From assembly GCA_009829735.1 (NCBI GenBank), contig CM020619.1:18419816-18483815 (forward strand): a stretch of 64,000 bases of DNA, in the 5' to 3' direction. This document shows, piece after piece, positions 40,715 to 52,437 of this stretch. Numbering within the stretch: position 1 is the first letter of the stretch; the number at the start of each line of letters is the position of its first letter. The translations under genes and the position numbers were made by a program. Under the pieces are notes generated by a model that saw only the letters and a list, made by a program, of their open reading frames with translations, made no database searches and was not told the origin of the DNA. The stretch is from Pyropia yezoensis (taxonomy: Eukaryota; Rhodophyta; Bangiophyceae; Bangiales; Bangiaceae).

Positions 40715-43699
40715 GCCACGATGGTCCGGTTGTAGCGCTCCACCTGGCCCTGCGTCTGCGGATGGTAGGTCGTCGAGGTGAGGTGGCGGATGCCCAGCAT
40801 CCCACAAAATCCGCGGAAGTAGGCGGAGGTTAGCTGTGGCCCATTGTCCGTCACGAGGGTGTCCGGTGGGCCGTAAGAGGCCACCCACGTGTCACAAAAC
40901 GTCGAGGCCACCGTTTCTGCGTCCTCCCTCGCGATTGGGACCACGCGAGTCAGCTTGGAGAAGCGGTCAACGATGACCAACAGGAATCGATTACCGCTGG
41001 CCGACACTGGGAAGGGGCCGAGCAAGTCCGAGCATATGTCCGTGAAGCGCTCCGACGCAGGAAATAGGCGGAGAGGTGCGGTCCATCTTCGGCCACTCAC
41101 CTTGCCCTTGGCACAGGCGTTGCAATTGGCCACAAAGTTGTAGACATCGGCGGCCATAGACTCCCGATAGTAGGCCCGCCGCATGGAGGTGTACGTCTTA
41201 TTCACCCCCGGGTGGCCAGCGTGGGCCGGGTCGTGCTCCAACGTGAGGACCTCTTGGCGTAGGCCCTCGGGCACATACACTTGAACGGCCTTGTCAAGGG
41301 GACTCAACCGCACGAGTAGGCCGTCGGGAGTCTCCCCAAACCTTGAGTGGGTATTGTTGTCCATCGCGGCTCGGATCTCGACGCAGCGTGCGTCCGTCGA
41401 TTGGGCCCTTACGAGACGTTCCACAGTGGGAGGAGGGAAGCCCTTGTTTGTCTCAGGATCGGGGGCCACCCAGCCACGAGCAAAGTTGGCCAACGTGAGT
41501 AGACAGGGGATTTCCTCCGGGATTGGCCTAGTGTCGACCCCCACCGTCTGGAGCCTTGACGTGGTGTCAGCTGCGTGGTGGGCCGCGCCAACCCGCGTCT
41601 CCACAATGTAGTCGAACTCGGCCAACCGTACCCGCCACTGGGCCAACCGGCCATGTGCTCCGTCCATGTGGAGCATCCACTTGAGGGCTGTATGGTCCGT
41701 TCTTACGATGAAACGTGTGCCCAGCAGGTAGGGTCGCAACAGGAAGAGGGCCCACACTACGGCCAGACATTCGCGCTCGGTGGTACTGGAGTTCCTCTCG
41801 GCCTGCGACAGGGGCCGACTCCAGTACCCAACGGGTTTGAGACCACCCTCTGGCTGGTCTTGGAGTAGGACACAGCCAACTTGGGTAGCACTGGCGTCCG
41901 TATCAACCGTGTACTGCCCCTTTCGTCGCGGGAGGGCCAAAATGGGTGTGTGGGCCAGCCTCCTCTTCAGGTCCTCGAAGGCACTCAGCTGCTCCTTTGT
42001 AGACCCGGGCAGCGGGTCGGGGACTTATGTACTGGTAAGGGCCGTCAAAGGCCGAGCAACCTCCGCGTAGTCCTTCACAAACCTTCGATAGACATTACAC
42101 ATGCCTAGGAAGCTGCGTAGGCCCTTCTTGGTCTTAAACGGCTCCGCTTGCCTAAGGCCCACGAGATTTTTCTCGTTCACTCGGACCTGCACCTTGCCGA
42201 CATTATGGCCTAAGTACTCGACCTCCTCTTCAAATAGGAAGCACTTGCTGGCCTTCAGGGATACGCCGGCCTTGGCTAACAAAGAGAAGACCTCCTCGAG
42301 CTGGCCCAGGTGTTCTTGGGCCGCCCGAGAAAATACGATAACATCATCCAGGTAGACCAGCACAGTCTTCCACTTGAGGCCCGCTAGTAGCATGTCGATG
42401 GCCCGTTGCAAGTAACAGGTGCGTTGGTTAGGCCAAAGGGAAGCCGTACGTATTTGTAAGTCCCCTCGTGGCAGGTGAAAGTCGTCTTATCTTGGTCTTC
42501 GACGGCCACAGGGATCTGCCAGTAGCCCATATTGCCGTCCACCATGGAGAAGACGATGGCCTCTCCCAGGAAGTCAACGCAGTCGTCCATCCGTGGGAGG
42601 GGGTAGGTATCTTTGACAGTAATATCGTTAAGCCGCCTGTAGTTCACGCAAAACCTCGGGGTGCCGTCGGATTTTGGCACAATGACCACCGGGACGGACC
42701 ACTCGGCCTGCGAGGGCTCTACGACATTCAACTTGAGCTGCTTGGCCACCTGTTCCGCTATCAACTGGCGGTGGTAAAGACCCGTCAGGTAGGGCTGCGA
42801 CCGCACCGGCTTGGCCCCCGGCGTCAACATTATACGATGGGGCGGGATGTCCATACGGCCTAGCTGGCCATCCCATAATCCCCCGTAGCGGGCCACCAAA
42901 TCTCGTACGTCCTCGTGCAGTTCGTATGTGAAGCGTCGTTGGCCTGCCCTGAATCCAATTTGGGCTCTTGCGCTTCACTGGTTTCGACCCATGAACCTTC
43001 AGCTAGCGTCCCAATCGGGGCGGCCCCATCGCCAGGGGGTGAACACGGCCCTTCGTAGGTGTCGTAGACAGGCTCATCGTAGGGCTCACCGAGGCCAAGC
43101 GCATACCCCTTGGGGAGATTAACAGGCCGGTTGGTGATATTGGTGAGGAAGAACTTAAAGTCCCGCCGGGTCTTGACGTTGGCCAGCGCGTTGTGCAACA
43201 GGACGCCCTTCTTGGCCCTCTTAACAGGTCTTTTCCACAGCAGGCACCGCCTAGTAGTTCCGCATCGACCGTAGACGGCCTGAATCGAGTAGGGCTCAAT
43301 CGTGACCGACTTGGAGATCAAGAAGGTGAATGCTTTGGCCTTTCCCTCGACTAAGACGGCCACCTCAAGCACGGCGAGGGCCCGTAGATGCTGTCCCGAT
43401 GCGTTGCAGACCCACGTTGACTTTGAGGGCCTATAGGCGTAGCGTCGCCAATCTCTAGGCAAGAAGTCCTCCCTAATAACACTTGGGCCTGCTCCGGTAT
43501 CCAAAACCGCTTTCGTAGGCCTCGCTGGGTGTTGCGCCGTCAACTGGATGGCCACTTTGATCTTGAAGTTTTTCTTTCGTAGTACCAGGAACATCCCTTT
43601 CAACGCATAGAACCGTCCTGGGATGCACGCCTCGGACCCATAAGCAGGGGCCCCGCAATTGAGTACGGTAGGACAAGGCGTAGTAGTACATGCAATCAT
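40681..43699 (-). pseudogene. Element A pol: protease, RT, RNase H, integrase (broken)
   Basis: The order is as in Ty3/gypsy. Protease: KAVLDTGAGPSVIREDFLP. Reverse transcriptase: PRFCVNYRRLND, GYWQIP, then VYLDDVIVFSR. RNase H: YTVDTDASATQVGCVLLQ, RTDHTALKWML. Integrase: the zinc-binding part GHPGVNKTYTSM with ANCNAC, and a DDE core with DLLGP, VTDNGPQ and TQGQVERYNR. Breaks: a frameshift between protease and RT near 42890, a second inside RT near 42405, an in-frame TAA at 42025-42027 before RNase H, and truncation just after the catalytic Glu region of integrase. It is non-functional as it stands. Confidence 0.9.
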
Positions 43700-43970
43700 G
43701 GTAGGCGTGCAGATTCTATCCCTTGAACGGGGAATAGGTGAGGGCCCATTCCCTACTACGCTATTCCCGAAGACGGAGGGGGTCCGGCCGACATGGCCCG
43801 CAGAGATTTGGCCGACCGACGGACGTCCTCCTCTTCATCCGACTGTTCAATACCATCGCAGAGGACCTGCACCGCCGCAATTCGAGTCCGACGGTTGATG
43901 TCCCGCTGCTCTCGGTACTTGGCCTCATCGTTGATCTTCTTGTGGCTGTGGTATAAAACTTGATCCTCTC
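40715..43970 (-). mobile_element. Element A: truncated Ty3/gypsy retrotransposon
   Basis: Decayed gag tail plus pol on the minus strand, with no LTR recognised at either side. The 3' edge is lost inside the integrase core (about 40715) and the 5' edge inside gag (about 43970). Its sequence is clearly different from B and C, so it represents a third lineage. Its 5' side abuts the 3' end of element B. Confidence 0.8.
43756..43968 (-). pseudogene. Element A gag C-terminal remnant
   Basis: The minus frame from about 43968 to the TAG at 43756-43758 encodes a charged tail (KKINDEAKYREQRDINRR, EQSDEEEDVRRSAKS) of the kind found after the gag zinc knuckle. It lies 57 bp upstream of the pol Met, in the position expected of gag. 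Upstream the frame is interrupted and no zinc knuckle is recognisable. Confidence 0.45.
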
Positions 43971-44678
43971 AGACACTTGTAAATACCCCCCGAGGGAAGG
44001 GGACAGGTAACACAGAATGGGGAACTACGAGAGTGGTATGCCTGTTGCCTCCCGTGCCTGCTGGCGGAGCGAACAGATACGCACGATAGTGCACACGCGC
44101 AGTTGTCCTTTTCCCTGAGGGCGCGGGCCAAGGACGCCTCGCTGTCCCTCTTAACGTGCATCTGGGGGAGCCTCGGCACGTTGGCTAAGTAGCCCCCCCC
44201 TTACCCTCAAGTGGCCCCGACCCGAGTCTGGCCTCGTCAGGTCGGGGGCCACTATCACTACTAGTTCTAGTCTCCCTCACTAATATCACACTCAAAGTCT
44301 CCCAAATCAAGTCCCTCCCAAACATACAACAACCCCTCAGAAGTCTCTCTCTCAGGTGTGGGTAGCGTAGTCCACAGCATCCCAGTGCCGGGCACGGGGC
44401 ACGGCCGCCAAACATCCCCACACGGCGGGCGTGTACTGGCACCTGGGGCCCCCCTGGTCACCGTCCCGGGTCGGCGCCAAGTCAGGGCCAGGGATGCTAC
44501 ATAGCTCCCTCCCTAGTCCGGCACGTCCTCGGGCCGTACCAGGTGCCACCGTGCACAGCTTCGACCACGCCCATACCGGTGCCGAGGTCGAGCACCTTCA
44601 CCCCGAGCGTTATCATCTTCCCCAGCCCTGCCCCCTCCTTCACCTTGACCTTCCCGTCCCCCTTTTGCTCCGGACGGG
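43971..44678. other. Junction region between elements A and B
   Basis: No gene is supported. By analogy with element C, the 3' LTR of B should lie here, but I cannot define its ends because no second B LTR is present for comparison. The pyrimidine-rich DNA at 44590-44670 resembles the leader before the antisense frame in C. Confidence 0.35.
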
Positions 44679-46807
44679 ATGTCCAGTTCCGAGAACCTGG
44701 TTGGGCCCGCGGCTCCGGGGGCGAGTGTCGTGGAGGCGAATTCGGGTGGCCGTACTCTTCTCTTGCCTCCGGTTTCTCGGGTGTCGACGCCGGCGCCAGT
44801 CGTCACGGCGGAGATGAATGCGGTGTCCCCGGCTCCGGCGTCGCGCCCGGTCGAGATCCCCACGGCGGGTCTCCCGGAGATGCTTCTTGGGCAGGATCCC
44901 CTGGCGGCCCGGCGCTACTCCACGGTGGTCGGCAACGCCAGTGCGGCCCAGTGCCAGCAAGACTGTCTGGCAATCTGGCGTAAGGAGCTCCAGCGCGGGG
45001 TCTTGACGGAGATGGACAAGACGTGTCTCCACACAGCGGACCAGATGCGCCTAGCTCAAGACCTCTCCCAGAGCTTTTCGGGTTCATCTTGGGTTGCCCG
45101 TCTGGAGGATCTCCCCTTTGCGCTGGTACTGGATCTTCCCCTGACCGAGCGCCGAATGCATGCGTCCGTTCTCCGGTGGCCGGAGGAGGAGGGTTCCGTC
45201 CACCGGGCGCTTAAGGTCTGGGACTAGGCGCTCAAGGGGTCGGGGAGCCTGACTTGTGATCCCCATCCCAACATGGTCGCTCTGGTGCCGCCTTTCTTAA
45301 CCCGGAAGTATTCCAAGTTGTCGCCGGCGCGGGAACATGGCGAGCGGCGTGGGCGTCAGCGGGACTACATCGTGAGCTGCATCCATCAAGAGTTTTGGAA
45401 GCTGGATGAGGCCAACCGGGCGGCATACTACCCCAAGGTCATCCTGCGGCAGCAGGAAGTCGAGATCCCGGTTGGGTTCGCTCCGTCCAGCATCCCCTTC
45501 ACCTGGTACCTCTTGGACGCCCTGACCCAGGCGTCGATCAAGGGCTTCTTCCATTCCATCCCGTACATGATGTACACCTCCGAGATGACGGTCTTGGCCG
45601 CCCGCCACTGGCTCCACGAGGTCTTGGTGTCTAGCCGGCTCTGGCTCTCTAGGACCTTAAGATGGTCTGGATTGTCGACAAGCTGACCGTCGACTTCTTG
45701 TGCAGCCAGGACGAGGAGTACAAGGAGCTCTTTCAGGCGATGATTTACGTCCTGCTTCAACTCCGGGTACACGACCGGACCTTCTTGAGCCTGATCGCAG
45801 ACCAGAGTAGCCCGCGTCCGGAGGGCTCGGGCTGGGTGCAGGTGGTCTACCAGTCTTCTCCGGCCAAGGTGCAGCTGGCGACGCCGATACCGGCATGGCC
45901 GCAGCTGGGAGGTCTTCCTGTGCCGGCCGCTCTGGACTTGCTGCCGTCTGGGCCGCCGGTACAAGAGTCGGGATGGGCTGCGGCGGTCGGTCAGGCGTCC
46001 GCAGCTGCCCAAGCTTCTCCGGTGGCTCCTGTCGCACCGACTGCTTCGCCTTCGCCGCCGTCGGCGCGCGTGCACCCGGATCTTCCTGCACCTGTGTTCC
46101 AGGAGCCCCCAGCACCGCAGTTGTCTGCTGCGGCTCTTGCCGTTGTTCCCGGCATCGTCATCCGGTCGCCGACTACTCCGGCCGTTCTTCCTCGGGCGAC
46201 TTCGGCGGCTGGTGGCGGCTCGGTGCCCACCCTTCAGTTGGGAACTCCTGTTTCCGGCGTCGGTAGTAGCCGTCCGGGTGTGGCATCCTGAGGTCGATTT
46301 GAGATTCCGGCCCCGACTCTGCGTCTTTCCCGTTTTCGGGTACCCGACTGGTACCTGACTCAAGGTGGCCCGGCGTGCGACCAGTACGTCGTAGGCATGA
46401 TCGAGGACCAGCTGGGCCGACTTCCGGTGCAGGACGAAGGCGTCGGGTCTTCCTTGTTGTTGGGCACGTATGCCAGCGTCTTGAACAACGTAGTTGACCA
46501 GGTGTTTGCTTGCGCGGACAGCGGCCAGATGTCGGACAGCCCGGTGGTTGGTGAACTCCTTGCAACCTTGACCCGACATGGCTTGGCCCAGCGTTGGTCG
46601 GAGACCTTCACGAATTTCCAGGAGCGTCGACGGGTGTAACTGGAGGAGTGGGGGCGTCCGGCGGGTACTGGTGCTGCTCCGGTGGCGGAGTACGTCGAGA
46701 CGTCCCGGCCGCCTCACTACGTCATCCCGTCGTCCTCTGGGTCCCGTCGTGCTGCTGACGCGGCGCTGGAGGACGCTCCCGCGGCACAGCGTCCGCGTCG
46801 GGAGTAA
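44679..46807 (+). pseudogene. Antisense accessory ORF of element B (broken)
   Basis: A plus-strand reading frame of about 710 codons from Met 44679 to TAA 46805-46807. It is interrupted by in-frame stops at 45225 (TAG), 46289 (TGA) and 46637 (TAA) and one frameshift near 45650. It converges with the B pol, whose chromodomain ends at 46954. Its middle part aligns with the antisense ORF of element C (YPKVILRQQEVEIPVGF against YPKKPEWWPQVEVPYGF, and HWLHEVLVSSRLWL against QWLLEVMSTWVSCV). Pro/Ala-rich ends flank this core. No known domain is recognised. Survival of the frame despite several stops implies it was coding until recently. Confidence 0.7.
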
Positions 46808-46953
46808 CGCCTGAGGGCAAGGAGGGTGAGAGTCGAGGGAGAAGCGAGGAGGGAAGAGGCAGAGAGAAGGGTTGCTCGAGCGGGTGCTTGCTTGTTTTCT
46901 CGTAGTTCCATGCTTGTAGTACTTGCGTTCCTTAATACACCCGTTCCCTTTTC

Positions 46954-49308
46954 TTAATCTTCTTGTTCCGCGTCCGTTGCGGTCGAGCTCGACTCGTCCC
47001 GCAAACCCTGACCAGCTCCCTCATTCTCGTCATCCTCCGATTCCGACTCCAGGATCTTGCCAGCTCTGGCCACCGGAGTGCCTTCAATGCCATTCCGCCG
47101 TGTGTAGGCGCAAACATCAACAATGGGCAACCGGTTGGAAGGTTCCCAGGTATCATCAGCCGGGTTGAAACCGAACCAGCGTACTCGCAGGTACAGGCGT
47201 CCCTCCCTCCAGGCATGGTCTACAAACTTGACGTAGACATATTCTCGGCCTTCTTGTTGGGACAACCAGGGTACTGCGGCACGCTTATGTCGGGTCCGAT
47301 CCCGTTTGCTGGGCGGTGGAGCTCGAGTGACATGATCGCTTCTCACCCGGTACGGGGAGCCATCCACGTCTAAAAGGAATGTCCAGCCGTCCGTACTCAG
47401 GATTTCATAGGGCCCATCCGTTTTGGAGTCCAGCTTCCCCGGGGTCTTGCTGTGATTATATACGAAAACCCAGTCGCCACCACCCAGCTCCTTGTTCTTT
47501 TCCGAACACCCTTGTCGTAGTCCCGCTTGTATCGCTCCTGGATCTTCGCGATTGACTCCTTGACTCGTGTGAGAAGGAGCTTCAGTTGTTCCGGGAACTC
47601 GTCCTCTGCCTTGGGGCCCGACTACAGGGCAGGCTGGAGGCCATCCGGTATTCTTTCCAGGGAACGGTTGGTCAGCCGCCTTGGGGTAACAAAGTCTAAC
47701 GGAGCTACTCCTGTTGTCCGATGAACACGAGAGTTGTACGCTAGTGTGAGGACGGCCAGGAGCTCGTCCCAGTCTTCTTGATGCTCTTCAACGTACAACT
47801 GAAGCGTATCCACCAAGGTCCGGTTAAATCTTTCCACTTGGCCATTCGTTTGCGGGTGATACGTCGTAGTAAACAAGTTCTTGATACCCATCAGGTCACA
47901 CACTCCTTGGAAGAACAGGGGTGCAAACAGGGGACCGTTGTCGGTTGAAACGTAGTCCGGAGGGCCATAGGCAGCTATCCAACACTCGCAGAAGGCCGAC
48001 CTAACATCCAGGGGCGTGATGGTTCTCAGCGGGATTGCTCGGGTGAACTTGGAGAACCGGTCACAGATGATGAGCAGGTATATGTTGCCGCTGTATGTCT
48101 CAGGCAGGGGCCCCAGGATGTCCATACTCAAGCTTACAAAGGGCTCCGCCGCAGGGAACAGGCGTAACTTAGAAATCTTCTTCCTCTGGGTCAACGGGTT
48201 CCTTGCACAGGAGACACAAGTCTCTAGATGTTTGTGGACGTCACTTGCCATGGTTTTCGAGTAGTAGTGCCGCCGCAGCGAGGCATACATCCGGTTGATG
48301 CCGGGGTGTCCGGCCTGGGGAGACGAGTGTTCCAGGCGAAGGATATCAGCTCCTAGACTTCGGGGTACGTAGACTTGGGTTGCCCCATCAAAGGGAGATA
48401 CCCGTATCAGGAGCCCATCCGTGGACTCGGAGAAAAGACTATTCCGGTTCAAGTCCATCTGGTGGCGGAGCTCCAAGCAGTGAGGATCCGTGAGCTGTGC
48501 CTCCAGCATTCGGTGAATGGTTACCGGCTGGTGCGCCTCGGGGGACTCGTACAAGGGAGCTTGCCAGTCACGTCCGACATTCGGGAGGATGAAACTAGGT
48601 ATTTCCTCCGGGATAGGGCCCGTATCGGCTGCAGGAGTCTCCAACCGGGACATGGTATCGGCGCAGTGGTGCTCCCTCCCTGCTCTGGTGCACACATTGT
48701 ACTTGAATTCCGAGAGGCGTACGCGCCACCGGGCGACTCTTCCTTGACTGCAGTCCATGCATAGCAGCCACCTTAGGCTGGCGTGGTCCGTCCGGATGAT
48801 AAACTCTTGTCCTTCTAGATGGGGGCGTAACAGGATACAAGCCCAGGCGACCGCCAAGCACTCGCGCTCAGTCGTGTAACAATTATTCTCGGCTGGATTC
48901 AAGACGCGACTGTAGCAGCCCACCGGGAGGAAGCGCCCATCAGGTTGTTGCTGGAGTAGAGAGCACCCCACCTGGACGCCACAGGCGTCAGTCTCTAGAA
49001 CAAACTGGCCCTCCCGCTTGGGTAGCGCCAGGACTGGAGTCGTGGTCAGGCGCTTCTTGAGCTCCTCACAGGCAGCTGTCTGTTTCTCGTAGAACACCGG
49101 GAGTTGGGCGGAAAGCTTCTTCCTGGTGAGCGTGGTCAACGGCCTGGCAATCAAGGAATAGTCCCGTACAAACCGGCGGTATACGTCGCACATACCCAGA
49201 AAGCTCTTGAGTTCTATCTGGGTCTTAGGTTGCCGGGCTTGCCGAAGGGCATTGATATTATTCTCGTTGACCCGGAGCTCTCCCGGAGTCAGCGAGTGCC
49301 CCAGGTAC
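46954..49308 (-). pseudogene. Element B pol: RT end, RNase H, integrase, chromodomain (broken)
   Basis: From the RT thumb (YLGHSLTPGELRVNEN) through RNase H (FVLETDACGVQVGCSLLQQ, RTDHASLRWLL) to an integrase with an HHCC zinc site (AGHPGINRMYAS ... CVSCARN) and a DDE core (SMDILGPLP, STDNGPLFA, TNGQVERFNR). The C-terminus is a chromodomain (YLRVRWFGFNPADDTWEPS), which defines a chromovirus. Breaks: a TAG at 47622-47624 in the integrase linker and a one-base frameshift near 47500 before the chromodomain part. RT is truncated at 49308. Confidence 0.9.
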
Positions 49309-50112
49309 TGTGGCAAAAACCACTCGCACACGCTACACCCAAATTGTGGCGGTGTACAAGGGCTGCCTCCCGTGTCGGGCGAACCGGAAGAAGTGCAAGT
49401 CGCACACACTCCGTCCCTGTTGTGGGGCAATCCCCCCACTGACAAACAAGAAGATGGTGTGTGGGCCAACAGTTTTTTGGTCGGGACGGGGACGCAGGGC
49501 CAAGCCCCGCTGTCCCTCCCCTTATCCCCCCAGGGTCCCCTCAGAATCTCGCCACACAGAATCTCCCACCCCAGCACCTGCCCACCGGGCCACACGAAAA
49601 CTCAAGACGATAAATGCAGAAAACCCTCAAATCCAAGTTGGATTTACTACTAAGCTAACTATCCCTAACTTAGGGATTATGGACCCAAATGCAGGGGGAG
49701 GAACGGGTCAGGCTAGTGGCCTGCCGCCCCTTGCATGGCACGTGTTGCCCCCCTACGTGGGGGTCAATACTGCCACACTCCCCTCTCCTCAGTTCCGACC
49801 TACCCGGTCGGCCCTGTGAGGGGGTGCGTAAACGCACATCGCGGCGTTGGGGGCGCGACTTGCTGTCCCCCCGGTACGTCACGTGGACGTGGAGGCGGTC
49901 ACGTTGACCGCCCCTCTTCTCAAGCTTGCCCACTTGGCAGCTTGCTCTTATCGGTACTCACCTCACCACCACCAACACATCCTCTTTACCTTACCCTGGG
50001 CCGCCCCACGCTGGAGAGGCCACCCATCTACCCGCGATCCGAGCCCCCCTCAACTCGAGGTGGGTCTCGTGCAACTGCAACCAGGTCGTCTCTCCCTAAC
50101 TTGGGGAGAGCC

Positions 50113-50346
50113 ATGGTGACCCCGGGGGTGGAGACGGACTCCTTGGATGAACGTATGGAGGACACGTCCTACGATGCAGCGCCCGCCGGGACTTCCGGCG
50201 GGGGCTCCGCGGTCGCTCCGGGGGATGGGATGCCCGCGTCACCCGGCTTTGGGTTGGCGGCAGGATCTCCCCAGAGGGGAGGAGGGTGGCCCGGGTCGCG
50301 CACCGTGTCGGTCTGGCGAACAAGTCGCAGCCCATTCGGCAGGTGA
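50113..50346 (+). pseudogene. Truncated antisense ORF start in repeat R1
   Basis: Begins MVTPGVETDSLDERMED, matching the N-terminus of the element C antisense ORF. It leaves that similarity after about 55 codons and stops at 50346 in unrelated sequence. An identical truncated copy is in R2 at 51274-51507. Confidence 0.7.
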
Positions 50347-50458
50347 GGGGGGGGGCGTGGAGGGGCTAAGCAAGGAGTGGGGAAGGAGAAGACCTAAGCG
50401 GGATACTGAGGCTGAGCACCACAACGACAGCGGACCGGGCCAGGCAAAGGGGTGACGC

Positions 50459-50980
50459 GTGTGCAAAGTGTGGCAAAAACCACTTATACACACGGCACCC
50501 AAGTTGGGGCCGGTGTACAAGGGCTGCCTCCCGTGTCGGGGGAACCGGAAGAAGTGCAAGTCGCACACACTCCGTCCCTGTTGTGGGGCAAACCCCCCAC
50601 TGACAAACAAGAGGATGGTGTGTGGTCCAACAGTTTCTTGGTCGGGACGGGGACGCAGGGCCAAGCCCCGCCGTCCCTCCCCTTATCCCCCCAGGGTCCC
50701 CTCAGAATCTCGCCACACAGAATCTCCCACCCCAGCACCTGCCCACCGGGCCACACGAAAATTCAAGACGATAAATGCAGAAAACCCTCAAATCCAAGTT
50801 GGATTTACTACTAAGCTAACTATCCCTAACTTATGGAATACGGACCCAAATGCAGGGGGAGGAACGGGTCAGGCTAGTGGCCTACCGCCCCTTGCATGGC
50901 ACGTGTTGCCCCCCTACGTGGGGGTCAATACTGCCACACTCCCCTCTCCTCAGTTCCGACCTACCCGGTCGGCCCTGTGA
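50459..50980 (+). other. LTR-borne small ORF with Cys-rich basic motif
   Basis: 173 codons running out of the LTR into the polypurine region. It contains YKGCLPCRGNRKKCKSHTL followed by RPCCGA, which matches the first half of the fungal Zn2Cys6 basic motif (C-x2-C-R-x2-R-K-K-C) but lacks the second half. The same frame is present in the other LTR copies: at 49310-49819, at 51620-51919 (cut by a stop) and inside 60382-61026. Translation is uncertain, and conservation may only reflect LTR similarity. Confidence 0.25.
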
Positions 50981-51273
50981 GGGGGTGCGTAAACGCACAT
51001 CGCGGCGTTGGGGGCGCGACTTGCTGTCCCCCCGGTACGTCACGTGGACGTGGAGGCGGTCACGTTGACCGCCCCTCTTCTCAAGCTTGCCCACTTGGCA
51101 GCTTGCTCTTATCGGTACTCACCTCACCACCACCAACACATCCTCTTTACCTTACCCTGGGCCGCCCCACGCTGGAGAGGCCACCCATCTACCCGCGATC
51201 CGAGCCCCCCTCATCTCGACGTGGGTCTCGTGCAACTGCAACCAGGTCGTCTCTCCCTAACTTGGGGAAAGCC

Positions 51274-51507
51274 ATGGTGACCCCGGGGGTGGAGACTGAC
51301 TCCTTGGATGAACGTATGGAGGACACGTCCTACGATGCAGCGCCCGCCGGGACTTCCGGCGGGGGCTCCGCGGTCGCTCCGGGGGATGGGATGCCCGCGT
51401 CACCCGGCTTTGGGTTGGCGGCAGGATCTCCCCAGAGGGGAGGAGGGTGGCCCGGGTCGCGCACCGTGTCGGTCTGGCGAACAAGTCGCAGCCCATTCGG
51501 CAGGTGA
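51274..51507 (+). pseudogene. Truncated antisense ORF start in repeat R2
   Basis: Same 77-codon frame as in R1, beginning MVTPGVETDSLDERMED and diverging from the element C frame at the same point. It is a passenger of the tandem duplication. Confidence 0.7.
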
Positions 51508-51629
51508 GGGGGGGGGCGTGGAGGGGCTAAGCAAGGAGTGGGGAAGGAGAAGACCTAAGCGGGATACTGAGGCTGAGCACCACAACGACAGCGGACCGGG
51601 CCAGGCAAAGGGGTGACGCGTGTGCAAAG

Positions 51630-52099
51630 TGTGGCAAAAACCACTTACACACACGGCACCCAAGTTGGGGCCGGTGTACAAGGGCTGCCTCCCGTGTCGG
51701 GCGAACCGGAAGAAGTGCAAGTCGCACACACTCCGTCCCTGTTGTGGGGCAAACCCCTCACTGACAAACAAGAGGATGGTGTGTGGTCCAACAGTTTCTT
51801 GGTCGGGACGGGGACGCAGGGCCAAGCCCCGCTGTCCCTCCCCTTATCCCCCCAGGGTCCCCTCAGAATCTCGCCACACAGAATCTCCCACCCCAGCACC
51901 TGCCCACCGGGCCACATGAAAATTCAAGACGATAAATGCAGAAAACCCTCAAATCCAAGTTGGATTTACTACTAAGCTAACTATCCCTAACTTATGGAAT
52001 ACGGACCCAAATGCAGGGGGAGGAACGGATCAGGCTAGTGGCCTGCCGCCCCTTGCATGGCACGTGTTGCCCCCCTACGTGGGGGTCAATACTGCCACA
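51630..52099 (-). repeat. Element C 3' LTR (left), also third unit of the tandem array
   Basis: 470 bp starting tgtggcaaaaacc and ending ctgccaca on the plus strand, giving TG...CA ends in both orientations. Preceded by CAAAG. It is in exact 1161-bp register with the LTR copies of R1 and R2. Confidence 0.9.
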
Positions 52100-52112
52100 C
52101 TCCCCTCTCCTC
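52100..52112 (-). promoter_or_regulatory. Polypurine tract of element C
   Basis: The minus strand reads GAGGAGAGGGGAG directly before the 3' LTR. This is the normal position of the plus-strand primer in LTR retrotransposons and confirms the direction of the element. The same tract is present in R1 and R2. Confidence 0.75.
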
Positions 52113-52437
52113 AGTTCCGACCTACCCGGTCGGCCCTGTGAGGGGGTGCGTAAACGCACATCGCGGCGTTGGGGGCGCGACTTGCTGTCCCCCATTGAGT
52201 ACGTAACGCGGATGTGGAGGCGGTCACGTTGACCGCCCCTCTCCTCAAGCTTGCCCATTCGGCAGCTTGCTCTCCCCGGTTCTCACTTCACCATCGCCAC
52301 CACCTCCCCTTCACCTTCCACTTGGCCGCCCCACGCTGGGGAGGCCACCCGTCTACCCACGATCCGAGTCCCCCTCAACTCGAGGCGGGTCTCGTGCCGC
52401 TGTAGCCAGGGCGTCTCTCCCCAACTTGGGGAGAGCC

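Larger units (their letters stand above)
44679..49308 (-). mobile_element. Element B: 5'-truncated chromovirus
   Basis: Keeps the end of RT, RNase H, integrase, chromodomain and the antisense ORF. The 5' half (LTR, gag, protease, most of RT) is missing: the RT frame stops exactly where the first LTR copy of the tandem array begins at 49309. The left boundary lies somewhere in 43971-44678. Confidence 0.8.
49309..51629. repeat. Two tandem copies of a 1161-bp LTR-containing unit (R1 49309-50468, R2 50469-51629)
   Basis: Each unit is an LTR copy (about 470 bp, starting tgtggcaaaaacc), the 13-nt polypurine tract, about 500 bp homologous to the 3' internal part of element C including the first codons of the antisense ORF, and about 190 bp of other DNA ending gtgcaaag. 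R1 and R2 are nearly identical to each other and phase exactly with the left LTR of C (period 1161). Both end with the CAAAG that also serves as the target duplication of C. Confidence 0.85.

Noticed and set aside
49309..52099. Tandem LTR units as a CRISPR array or satellite
   Set aside because: Units are 1161 bp with LTR anatomy and no short-repeat/spacer pattern.
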